NCBI GenBank assembly: GCA_900547025.1
Contig: UREZ01000093.1
Span: forward strand, 1-6,725
Direction: 5' to 3'
DNA: 6,725 bases
Source of the DNA: an uncultured Collinsella sp.
Lineage (GTDB): Bacteria > Actinomycetota > Coriobacteriia > Coriobacteriales > Coriobacteriaceae
Shown here: positions 1-6,094 of the stretch, piece after piece
How positions within the stretch are numbered: position 1 is the stretch's first letter
Layout of the letters: each line of letters opens with the position of its first letter
The notes under the pieces: model-generated
Told to the model about the DNA's origin: nothing
The model's database searches: none
The model's input: only the letters and a program-made list of their open reading frames with translations
Made by a program: the position numbers and the translations under genes

Positions 1-335
1 TCGGCGCCACCGAGGCGCCGCGCGGCGAGGACGTGCACTGGGCCATGCTCGGCAACAACCAGAAGTGCTACCGCTGGCGCGCCAAGGCCGCCACGTACAG
101 CAACTGGCCGGTCCTGCGCTACATGTTCCGCGGCAACACCGTGGGCGACGCGGCGCTGATCGTCGGTTCGCTCGACCCGTGCTACTCCTGCACCGACCGC
201 GTGACGGTGACCGATGTCGCCGCCAAGCGCGACCACGTGCTCGACAAGGAGCAGTTCGAGAACGTCTGGCGCGACAAGTCGCCGCTTGCGGGCGAGGGCA
301 CCATGGCCGCCCCGCTCGATGAGGAGGCGCTCTAA
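1..335 (+). CDS. hycE: Formate hydrogenlyase hydrogenase large subunit, C-terminal part (5' truncated)
   Basis: This is the last 110 complete codons of the catalytic large subunit of a membrane-bound group 4 [NiFe] hydrogenase (HycE/HyfG type), which reduces protons to H2 at the NiFe site on the cytoplasmic side. The reading frame is open from the left edge (first full codon at 3) to TAA at 333-335. The diagnostic motif is DPCYSCTDR at 174-200, whose two Cys (180-182 and 189-191) are the C-terminal NiFe ligands of the family. Just upstream are RWRAKAATYSNWPVLRYM and RGNTVGDA, which match HycE/HyfG as I know it. By analogy with E. coli HycE, HycI should cut after the Arg at 198-200, removing a 44-residue tail; the E. 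coli tail is about 32 residues. The next gene follows after 1 nt. The choice between hycE and hyfG naming is arbitrary here. Confidence 0.95.
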   Translation, partial: GATEAPRGEDVHWAMLGNNQKCYRWRAKAATYSNWPVLRYMFRGNTVGDAALIVGSLDPCYSCTDRVTVTDVAAKRDHVLDKEQFENVWRDKSPLAGEGTMAAPLDEEAL

Positions 336-336
336 T

Positions 337-1053
337 ATGCTGAAGCTTTGGAAGGTTAACGCCAAGGCCGGCGACGCGACGGTCAAGTACCCGTTTGCGC
401 CGTTCCCCACCAACAAGGACATGCGCGGCAAGCCCGAGCACAACGCCGAGCTCTGCATCGCCTGCGGTGCCTGCGGCGTGGCGTGCCCGGCCGATGCCAT
501 TCGCATGGACACCGACCTTGCGGCCGATACCATCACCTGGTCGATTGACTACGGTCGCTGCATCTTTTGCGGCCGCTGCGAGGAAGCCTGCCCCATGGAG
601 GCCATCAAGCTCACCGAGGAGTTTGAGCTGGCCGTCATGAGCAAAGACGACCTCACCAGCAAGAGCGTCTACACGCTCGAGCACTGCTCGCGCTGCGGCA
701 AGCCGTTTGCCCCGCACAAGGAGATCGACTACGCCAAGCGCCTGCCGCAAAAGGCCGGCGGCATGGAGGCCGAGCAGGCCGCCCGTACCGTGCGCGTGTG
801 CCAGGAGTGCAAGCGCGAGCTCGACGCCCTGCGCGCCGCCTCGGCCGTAAAGACCGGCAACGCGCACGGCATGGCTGCCAACGAGACGCTTGCGTCCAGT
901 GAGCCCCAGGGCCCCGGCATGGAGTATCTGGGCGGCCACGGCGTGAACCCGGAGTATATCGACCGCGAGCTCAACCCCGATGCGCCCGAGATTCCTGCCG
1001 GTCCGGCGCCGGTCGAGGGCATCATCATGGATTTTGATACGAAGGAGGAGTAA
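337..1053 (+). CDS. hycF: Formate hydrogenlyase Fe-S subunit HycF/HyfH (two [4Fe-4S] ferredoxin)
   Basis: A 238-residue, NuoI-like electron-transfer subunit that carries electrons towards the hydrogenase small subunit. Two ferredoxin motifs are visible: CIACGACGVACP (Cys 40, 43, 46, 50) and CIFCGRCEEACP (Cys 75, 78, 81, 85), each fit to bind a [4Fe-4S] cluster. Two further CxxC pairs follow (Cys 117/120 in HCSRCGKPFAP, and Cys 155/158 in CQECK). I recall the same pairs in E. coli HycF, where they probably form a metal knuckle. The ATG at 337 is chosen because GAGGAGG at 321-327 sits 9 nt upstream and the protein then begins MLKLWKVNAK, close to the family start. An upstream in-frame extension to 214 would overlap hycE and has no family resemblance. 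E. coli HycF is about 180 residues; here roughly 80 residues follow the last CxxC, rich in Pro, Glu, Asp and Gly. No membrane segment is seen. Confidence 0.95.
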   Translation: MLKLWKVNAKAGDATVKYPFAPFPTNKDMRGKPEHNAELCIACGACGVACPADAIRMDTDLAADTITWSIDYGRCIFCGRCEEACPMEAIKLTEEFELAVMSKDDLTSKSVYTLEHCSRCGKPFAPHKEIDYAKRLPQKAGGMEAEQAARTVRVCQECKRELDALRAASAVKTGNAHGMAANETLASSEPQGPGMEYLGGHGVNPEYIDRELNPDAPEIPAGPAPVEGIIMDFDTKEE

Positions 1054-1055
1054 CC

Positions 1056-1838
1056 ATGGCCGAACCCACGCTTTTGCCCGAGCGGCTTCAGTACCGCCCG
1101 ACCAAGATCGAGCTCGACGAGAGCATCGAGAAGGCCAAGGCGACCCTTCTTAAGAAGATCAAGCGCTCGGTGTACGTCTACCGTGTTGACTGCGGCGGCT
1201 GCAACGGCTGCGAGATCGAGATCTTCGGTTCCATCACGCCCGTCTTTGACGTCGAGCGTTTTGGCATCAAGGTCGTGCCCTCGCCCCGTCACGCCGATGT
1301 GCTGCTGTACACCGGCGCCGTGACGCGTGCCATGCGCATGCCGGCCCTGCGCGCCTTTGAGGCCGCACCCGACCCCAAGATCGTGGTGTCCTATGGCGCG
1401 TGCGGCTGCACCGGCGGCATCTTCTACGACAACTACTGCGTCTGGGGCGGCACGGACAAGATTCTGCCGGTCGATGTCTACATCCCCGGCTGCCCGCCCA
1501 GCCCCGCGCAGACCGTTTACGGCTTTGCTATGGCGCTCGGTCTGCTGGACCAAAAGCTCCATGCCGAGACCACGGTGGAGGCCGCCGGCGAGCAGGCCGA
1601 TATCCTGCATCCCGGTGTGCCGTACAAGCTGCGCGTTGCCATCGAGCGCGAGACTCGTGCCATGAGCGGCTACCGTTACGGCCGCGACCTGGCCAACGAG
1701 TTTATGGATACGCTCGAGGGCGCGCCCAAGGGCGATATCCGCGGTGCCATGGCGCTGCTCATCGACAAGCAAGACGATCCTCGCCGCGTTGAGGTCTACT
1801 CGGCGCTGCAGGATCTGGTGCTGGCCGGAGGTCGCTAG
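1056..1838 (+). CDS. hycG: Formate hydrogenlyase hydrogenase small subunit HycG/HyfI
   Basis: A 260-residue, NuoB-like small subunit that holds the [4Fe-4S] cluster nearest the NiFe site and pairs with HycE. The Cys-rich motif CGGCNGCEIEIF starts at residue 46 (Cys 46, 49, 52). YGACGCTGG follows (Cys 116, plus an extra Cys 118 where the E. coli protein, as I recall it, has Asn), then YIPGCPPSP (Cys 146). Cys 49, 52, 116 and 146 are the likely cluster ligands. Long stretches such as KVVPSPRHAD, GAVTRAMR, CVWGGTDKI and GFAMALGLL are near-identical to E. coli HycG, and length matches (about 255 there). The N-terminus lacks a signal peptide, as expected for group 4 enzymes facing the cytoplasm. 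The start is supported by GAAGGAGGAG at 1041-1050, 5 nt before ATG. The gene starts 2 nt after hycF and ends directly against hycH. Confidence 0.97.
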   Translation: MAEPTLLPERLQYRPTKIELDESIEKAKATLLKKIKRSVYVYRVDCGGCNGCEIEIFGSITPVFDVERFGIKVVPSPRHADVLLYTGAVTRAMRMPALRAFEAAPDPKIVVSYGACGCTGGIFYDNYCVWGGTDKILPVDVYIPGCPPSPAQTVYGFAMALGLLDQKLHAETTVEAAGEQADILHPGVPYKLRVAIERETRAMSGYRYGRDLANEFMDTLEGAPKGDIRGAMALLIDKQDDPRRVEVYSALQDLVLAGGR

Positions 1839-2420
1839 ATGGAGCTCACGGACCGCTCTGGTTACTTTGCGGGCCCCGGCATGCTCGGCGGCTCTTTTGG
1901 CGATGCCTCGCGCGCAAGCGACGAGGCTGCCGAGGGCGTCGCCGACCCCTGCCTGGGCCATGCGCCCGACCAGGTGGTCTTTTACGAGCTCACGCGTAAG
2001 TTTGTGGAGACCGAGGAAGACGTTCCCCAGGAGGCCTGCGACGTGCTGTACTACACGCTCGCCGTGGGCCACCACACCGGCGTGCTCGATTGCTTTGAGC
2101 CGCGCCTGTCGGTGCCGGTGGATGTGTTCTATTCGCTCGTCGACGCGCTGCCGGAGGGGGAGGCCAAGACCAAGTTCGAGGCCATCCGCTCCTTTGGCGA
2201 GTGCCAGCTCGACAAGGCGGCGGTGCCGTCGCTGCTCGAGGCCTGCGATGCGCTGCTCGACGATCGCGGTTTTCGCGGGTCGGCCAAGGCTGGCATCTCG
2301 GTGTTCGACGACGACTTTGGCCTGCATGCCCAGCAGGTCGCGTTTCTGATGAAGTTCCGCGATCTGGTTGAGCGCGTGCGCGATGTGTCGGGCGTGTACC
2401 TGACGGGAAGGTTGCAGTAA
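1839..2420 (+). CDS. hycH: Formate hydrogenlyase maturation protein HycH/HyfJ
   Basis: A 193-residue protein of the HycH/HyfJ family, needed in E. coli for maturation of the hydrogenase large subunit, though its biochemical role is not settled. Recognition rests on VVFYELTRKF (46-55) and YYTLAVGHHTGVLDC (71-85), which closely match the N-terminal half of E. coli HycH, and on a C-terminal helix ending GVYLTGRL, like the YLMVRRL end of that protein. It is soluble, with no signal or membrane segment. The ATG follows the hycG stop with no gap and has GGAGG at 1827-1831, 7 nt upstream. This start gives about 43 residues before the conserved core (Gly/Ala/Asp-rich, including GPGMLGGSFG); E. coli HycH, about 136 residues, lacks this part. 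A shorter protein starting nearer the core is possible, but I see no better ATG with a ribosome site. Confidence 0.93.
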   Translation: MELTDRSGYFAGPGMLGGSFGDASRASDEAAEGVADPCLGHAPDQVVFYELTRKFVETEEDVPQEACDVLYYTLAVGHHTGVLDCFEPRLSVPVDVFYSLVDALPEGEAKTKFEAIRSFGECQLDKAAVPSLLEACDALLDDRGFRGSAKAGISVFDDDFGLHAQQVAFLMKFRDLVERVRDVSGVYLTGRLQ

Positions 2421-2923
2421 TGGGTCGCGTTGTGGATGGACGTGTGAACGGCGCCCCGTTTGCGGGTATCGTGCTCACGGCGGGAAGCGTGCTGCGTGCC
2501 GACGATGCCGCCGGCCCCGTGCTCTCCAAAAAGATGGAGGACGCGCCCATTGCCGGTTGGTACACCATCGACGGTGGCCAAACGCCCGAGGACGACATCA
2601 TCGAGGTCAAGCGCGAGCGTCCGCCTCGACTGGTCTTGGTCGATGCCGCCGACATGGCGCTGCCCGTCGGGTCTATCCGCCTGCTCGATAAGCGCGATGT
2701 GGCCCGCAAGTCGATGTTCACCACGCATTCGCTCCCTTTGTCGATTCTGATCGAGGAAATCGAGCAATCGTGCGAAGATATCGTCTTCATAGGGATTCAG
2801 CCGGGCGATACGGAGTTTTACAACCCTATGTCCCCGGAGGTCTTTGACGCCGTCGACGCCGTGTACGACGCCGTGGCCGCCAACGACTTTTCCCACTTTG
2901 TCCGCTTGGGACAAGAGCAATAG
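2420..2923 (+). CDS. hycI: Hydrogenase 3-type maturation endopeptidase HycI
   Basis: A 167-residue nickel-dependent processing protease (peptidase family M52) that removes the C-terminal tail of the NiFe large subunit encoded upstream. Landmarks aligned by eye with E. coli HycI: ADDAAGP (Asp 28, Asp 29), TIDGGQTPEDDI, RPPRLVLVDAADM (Asp 75), TTHSLPL (His 103) and FIGIQPGDTEFYNPM. Asp 29, Asp 75 and His 103 correspond to the nickel-binding Asp 16, Asp 62 and His 90 of the E. coli protein. The usual N-terminal GN...GDDG is altered: GSVLRADDA here, so Asn and two Gly are replaced while the acidic ligand is kept. The protein is about 10 residues longer than the E. coli one, mainly at the N-terminus. 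Its ATG overlaps the hycH TAA by 1 nt (TAATG), with GGAAGG at 2406-2411 upstream, indicating translational coupling. Confidence 0.95.
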   Translation: MGRVVDGRVNGAPFAGIVLTAGSVLRADDAAGPVLSKKMEDAPIAGWYTIDGGQTPEDDIIEVKRERPPRLVLVDAADMALPVGSIRLLDKRDVARKSMFTTHSLPLSILIEEIEQSCEDIVFIGIQPGDTEFYNPMSPEVFDAVDAVYDAVAANDFSHFVRLGQEQ

Positions 2924-2944
2924 GAGCGCTTGTCCCTGCTGATT

Positions 2945-2951
2945 AGGAAAG
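2945..2951 (+). promoter_or_regulatory. Ribosome binding site choosing the focA start
   Basis: AGGAAAG lies 11 nt before the ATG at 2963. The open frame continues upstream through GTG 2954 and TTG 2930. GTG 2954 would be only 2 nt from this site and TTG 2930 has just a GGAG at 2923-2926, 3 nt away. ATG 2963 is therefore the preferred start. Confidence 0.6.
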
Positions 2952-2962
2952 AAGTGATTGAC

Positions 2963-3802
2963 ATGGCAGATTCCAAGGCAGAATATCCCGCTCCCGATTG
3001 CCTTGCGCCCGCCGCGATCGAGGCCAAGACCGAGGCCGCCGGCGTGACCAAGGCCAACCTGCCGGTCGCAAAGGCCTTTCTGTTGGCAATGTTCGCCGGT
3101 GCGTTTATTGCCTTCGGCGGCCTGTTCTTTACCGTGTTCTTGAGCGATAGCACGCTGGGCTGGGGTGCCCAGCGCGTCGTGGGCGGCCTGTGCTTTTGCC
3201 TGGGCCTGGTGCTGGTGCTGGTGTGCGGCGCCGAGCTGTTTACCGGCAACTCGCTTATGGTCTGCGCGCTCAAGAGCAAAAAGATCACCCTGGTCCAGAT
3301 GCTCAAGGCCTGGGTCGTCGTGTGGGTCGGCAATTATGCCGGTGCCCTGTTCATTGTCTTTTTGGTGTACATGGCCGGCATTTACAAGCTCGACGGCGAG
3401 GCAGTCGCCAATTCCATGGTGAGCGTCGCCGCCGGCAAGGTGACGATCGACTGGGTGACGATCTTCTTCCGTGGCATCCTGTGCAACATCTTTGTGTGCC
3501 TGGCCGTGTGGATCGGTACCGCCGGCAAGACCGTGGTCGATAAGGTCGTGGGCATTCTGCTGCCCATCGCCGCCTTTGTGGCCTGCGGTTTTGAGCACTG
3601 CGTTGCCAACATGTACTTTTTGCCTATGGGTGCCGTGATGCACGCGTGCGGCTATGGCGCCGACGTCGCCGGCGCCGATGCGCTCAACGCCGCGGGCATT
3701 GCGTTTAACCTGTCCGCCGCCACGCTGGGCAACATCGTGGGCGGCGCGGTTCTAGTCGCGCTCGGCTACTGGTTTATCTATGCCAAGAAGTCCGAGGCGT
3801 AA
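2963..3802 (+). CDS. focA: Formate/nitrite transporter family channel, probable formate channel FocA
   Basis: A 279-residue inner-membrane protein of the FNT family, which forms pentamers of six-helix channels for small monocarboxylates or nitrite. Six hydrophobic segments are visible at about residues 35-60, 71-94, 115-139, 161-187, 193-211 and 248-273. Family signatures: the broken-helix loop ELFTGNSLMVC (91-101), ILCNIFVCLAVW (172-183), GFEHCVANMYFLPMG (209-223) and the last-helix GNIVGGAVLVALGYWFIY. His 212 corresponds to the central pore His 209 of E. coli FocA. The loop reads FTGN rather than the FTST I recall for E. coli FocA, closer to FdhC/NirC-like members, so the motif alone does not prove formate. 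Its place 39 nt after hycI, before the terminator, argues for formate; E. coli hyf likewise ends with focB. The first 30 or so residues are hydrophilic and Ala/Glu/Lys-rich. Confidence 0.92.
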   Translation: MADSKAEYPAPDCLAPAAIEAKTEAAGVTKANLPVAKAFLLAMFAGAFIAFGGLFFTVFLSDSTLGWGAQRVVGGLCFCLGLVLVLVCGAELFTGNSLMVCALKSKKITLVQMLKAWVVVWVGNYAGALFIVFLVYMAGIYKLDGEAVANSMVSVAAGKVTIDWVTIFFRGILCNIFVCLAVWIGTAGKTVVDKVVGILLPIAAFVACGFEHCVANMYFLPMGAVMHACGYGADVAGADALNAAGIAFNLSAATLGNIVGGAVLVALGYWFIYAKKSEA

Positions 3803-3824
3803 AGTACCGTCTGTTTGACGTTGG

Positions 3825-3860
3825 GCCTCCCGCGGGGCGTTGCCGTGCGGGAGGCTTTTT
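3825..3860 (+). terminator. Intrinsic (Rho-independent) terminator after focA
   Basis: A perfect 9-bp stem, GCCTCCCGC (3825-3833) with GCGGGAGGC (3847-3855), encloses a 13-nt loop and is followed at once by TTTTT (3856-3860). It begins 22 nt after the focA stop. It should end the formate hydrogenlyase transcript, making the next gene a separate or read-through unit. Confidence 0.88.
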
Positions 3861-3909
3861 GGGTCTGGGGCTCGTTGCCGGGCTGTTGGCCTGTTGTGTT
3901 TGGCTGATG

Positions 3910-3916
3910 AAAGGGG
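3910..3916 (+). promoter_or_regulatory. Ribosome binding site choosing the molybdoenzyme start
   Basis: AAAGGGG lies 8 nt before the ATG at 3925. It favours this start over an in-frame TTG at 3859 that falls inside the terminator T-run. In the 64 nt between terminator and ATG I see no convincing -10/-35 pair. Confidence 0.65.
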
Positions 3917-3924
3917 TAATCGAG

Positions 3925-6042
3925 ATGGCATCTGCTGTGAAGCGTGACGGTCGCGCCGTGGTGACCACATGCGGGGGATGCTATGCCGATTGTGCCTTTG
4001 TAGCCCATGTTGAGGATGGGCGTGTGGTGGCCGAGTTGCCGGTGCCGGGGCATCCGTGCGCGGCGCGTGCCCTGTGCGCCCGCGGGCGCCATCGTCTGGA
4101 CATGCCGTTTGACGAGCGCGATCGCATTGTGCACCCCATGCGACGCCGCCGGGATGGCTCGGGGTTCGATGCGATTACCTGGGACGAGGCGTTCGCGCAG
4201 ATCGCTGCGCGCCTTGGGGGGATTGTTGACGGGCATGGTCCGCGCGCGCTGGGCATGACGCTCGGCGTGCCCTCGTTCGAACGCTACTGGGCCTATCGTC
4301 TTATGCACGCGCTGGGTTCGCCCAACGTGTACGGCGCCGATGGTGCCTGCGAGGTAAGTCGTCTCACCGGATGGGAGCACAGCCTGGGCTACAGCCCCGC
4401 CTCCGACCTAGCGCATACCGACTGCATCATGTACCTTGGGCGTTCCATCGTCGATTCATCGACGATGGGGGCCGTCGATGCGCTCAACGATGCCCGTCGC
4501 CGTGGGGCGAAGATTATCGTGGTCGACCCCCGGCGCAGCGGCTCGGCTGCGCTTGCCGACCGCTGGCTGCGCGTGCGCCCGGGCTGCGACCTGGCCTTGC
4601 TGCTGGGCATTGCGCATGTGCTCATTGCCGAGGACTTATACGACCACGAGTTTGTTGCCCGCTATACCACGGGTTTTGATGAGCTGGCGCAGGCGGCTGC
4701 TGTTTGGACGCCTGAGTGGGCCGAGTCGATGTGCGACGTGCCGGCCGAAGAGATTGTCGCCACGGCGCGCGATCTCGCCGCCGCCGCGCCTGCCGCCGTG
4801 GTAGATGCTGGCTTTCATGGCGGCATCGGTATCGCGTATGCCAATAGCACCCAGACCGCGCGCGCTATCTGCTTGGTCGATGTGCTGCTGGGCTGTATTG
4901 GACATGCGGGCGGCGCGCTCAATCCACCCACACCGCTTGCGCTGGGCGACCTTGATCCCGCACGCTTTGCGACGCCGCCGGTGCCGCGCATGTCCAAGCT
5001 GGGGTCCGAGCGCTATCCACTGGTCGATCCGGTGCGCGGCCTGTGTACGACCATCGGTCAGTCGATTCTTGCCGGCGATTTGCGTGGGCTCATCGTCTAT
5101 GCCAGTAACCCCGGTGCGGGCTATGGCAATGCACAGGCTTGGTTGAGTATTTTGCAGCAGCTCGACTTGCTCGTGACGATTGATATTCGCTGGTCCGAGA
5201 CGGCGCGTGCTTCTGACTTCGTACTGCCCGACGTGACGTATCTGGAGGCCGACCGCGGCGTGGGTACGGTCGTGGGCCGCAACGACGCGCGCGTGTTCTA
5301 CCGCAACGCCGTGCTGCCTGTGCAGCATGACGACACGCGTCCCGGTCGGGAGATTTTTGCTGGTCTGGCGCAGGCGTGTGGCGTGGGCGAGTACTTCCAG
5401 TTTACGTCTGACGACCTTGCGGCTGCCCAGGTGGCGCCGTTTGGGATCAATCTGGACGAGCTCAAGGAGCGCGGTTGGGCCGATACGGGCGTGGCGCTGC
5501 CGTCGCGTACGGGCGAGCCGGTGATTCCGCTTGCCGGCGGCAAGATCGTGCTGGCAAGCGACGTATGGGAACGAGCCGGCCTGGGTCGTGTACCCAACTG
5601 GATCGCGCCCATGGTGGAGCCCGGTCCGCGGATGTTTCGCCTCATTAGCGGCAATCGACCCTTTGAGTCGCATACCTCGCGCAGGCTCGCGGCCCAAGGT
5701 GCCGCCGAGGCTGGATCGGACCTGGATGCCGTGCAGATGAATGCCGATGTCGCCGCTCGCATGGGTATCGCCGATGGCGAGGTCGTTGAGCTCGTGAGCG
5801 ACATGGGCCGCGACCGCGTGCGCGTGGAGACGACGCCCTATCTGCATCCGGCGTGCATCTTTACGTCGGCTGCTCCCGGTGGGCGTTCGTTTGGCGCCGA
5901 TGCCGGTGGCGCTCATGCCCTGGGCGTGGGCCCGCTCGACCATACGCCGTTGCGTTGGGACCCGTTGACGGGCGCCGCGCTCACCCAGGAAAACGCCGTT
6001 CGCGTGGAAAAGATTGTCGCGCGCGGGGATAATGACGAGTAA
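3925..6042 (+). CDS. Orphan molybdopterin oxidoreductase, DMSO reductase family (substrate unknown)
   Basis: A 705-residue catalytic subunit of the molybdo/tungsto-bis-pyranopterin family. Domain order: N-terminal [4Fe-4S] site with Cys 16, 19, 23 and probably 51 (TTCGGCYADC and LCARG); a pterin-binding core with NVYGADGACEVSR (133-145), YLGRSIVDS, IIVVDPRRS (197-205), LRVRPGCDLAL and VYASNPGAGYGN (391-402); a C-terminal dinucleotide-binding domain with RLISGNRPFESHT (572-584) and VQMNADVAARMGIADGEVV. Cys 142 sits where the family places its metal ligand. The next residue is Glu, not the His of formate dehydrogenases, which argues against FdhF. Arg 53 replaces the common Lys after the fourth Cys. 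There is no twin-arginine signal, so the enzyme is probably cytoplasmic. No electron-transfer or membrane partner is encoded nearby. It resembles the PhsA/PsrA, acetylene hydratase and dehydroxylase side of the family, but I cannot name the reaction. The ORF has no in-frame UGA. Confidence 0.9.
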   Translation: MASAVKRDGRAVVTTCGGCYADCAFVAHVEDGRVVAELPVPGHPCAARALCARGRHRLDMPFDERDRIVHPMRRRRDGSGFDAITWDEAFAQIAARLGGIVDGHGPRALGMTLGVPSFERYWAYRLMHALGSPNVYGADGACEVSRLTGWEHSLGYSPASDLAHTDCIMYLGRSIVDSSTMGAVDALNDARRRGAKIIVVDPRRSGSAALADRWLRVRPGCDLALLLGIAHVLIAEDLYDHEFVARYTTGFDELAQAAAVWTPEWAESMCDVPAEEIVATARDLAAAAPAAVVDAGFHGGIGIAYANSTQTARAICLVDVLLGCIGHAGGALNPPTPLALGDLDPARFATPPVPRMSKLGSERYPLVDPVRGLCTTIGQSILAGDLRGLIVYASNPGAGYGNAQAWLSILQQLDLLVTIDIRWSETARASDFVLPDVTYLEADRGVGTVVGRNDARVFYRNAVLPVQHDDTRPGREIFAGLAQACGVGEYFQFTSDDLAAAQVAPFGINLDELKERGWADTGVALPSRTGEPVIPLAGGKIVLASDVWERAGLGRVPNWIAPMVEPGPRMFRLISGNRPFESHTSRRLAAQGAAEAGSDLDAVQMNADVAARMGIADGEVVELVSDMGRDRVRVETTPYLHPACIFTSAAPGGRSFGADAGGAHALGVGPLDHTPLRWDPLTGAALTQENAVRVEKIVARGDNDE
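4445..4468. repeat. Perfect 10-bp inverted repeat with 4-nt loop, inside the molybdoenzyme gene
   Basis: CCATCGTCGA (4445-4454), loop TTCA, TCGACGATGG (4459-4468). In RNA two further G-U pairs could extend the stem. It covers codons 174-182 (SIVDSSTMG) and starts about 95 nt after the Cys 142 codon. No T-run follows, so it is not a terminator, and there is no UGA before it, so it is not a usual bacterial SECIS. The role, if any, is unknown. Confidence 0.6.
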
Positions 6043-6094
6043 TTGACTCAGCTGATGTATTCGACTGGTCCACGTTTCTTTTGAAAGGCTGCAC

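Noticed and set aside
729..2327. Long open frame on the minus strand (532 codons) opposite hycF-hycG-hycH
   Set aside because: It lies wholly opposite strongly recognised genes, has low-complexity Arg/His/Ala/Gly-rich composition, and shows no family motif. Such antisense frames are expected in GC-rich DNA.
2846..2874. Three copies of GACGCCGT in the hycI 3' end
   Set aside because: They encode a DAV-DAV-DAV helix pattern in HycI; E. coli HycI has similar DAVETVY there, so protein sequence and codon bias explain it.
3153..3174. 8-bp inverted repeat with 6-nt loop inside focA
   Set aside because: Short, GC-rich, inside codons for conserved membrane-protein sequence and without a T-run; common by chance in this composition.
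2129..3643. Long open frame on the minus strand (504 codons) opposite hycH-hycI-focA
   Set aside because: Same pattern: mirror of conserved genes, His/Gln/Gly-rich with no recognisable domain or ribosome site.
3859..3924. Upstream in-frame TTG start giving the molybdoenzyme a hydrophobic leader (GLGLVAGLLACCVWL)
   Set aside because: The TTG sits in the T-run of the terminator, its only GGAGG is the terminator stem itself, and the leader lacks a twin-arginine motif expected for export of a folded molybdoenzyme. ATG 3925 has a good ribosome site.
4348..4400. SECIS-like element after the Cys 142 codon of the molybdoenzyme
   Set aside because: The codon is TGC, not TGA, and only a weak GTGC/GCAC pairing is seen around it.
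6043..6094. TTGACT at 6043-6048 as a -35 box for selA
   Set aside because: No acceptable -10 element occurs 16-18 nt downstream (the sequence there is TGGTCC-like), so a promoter is not supported.
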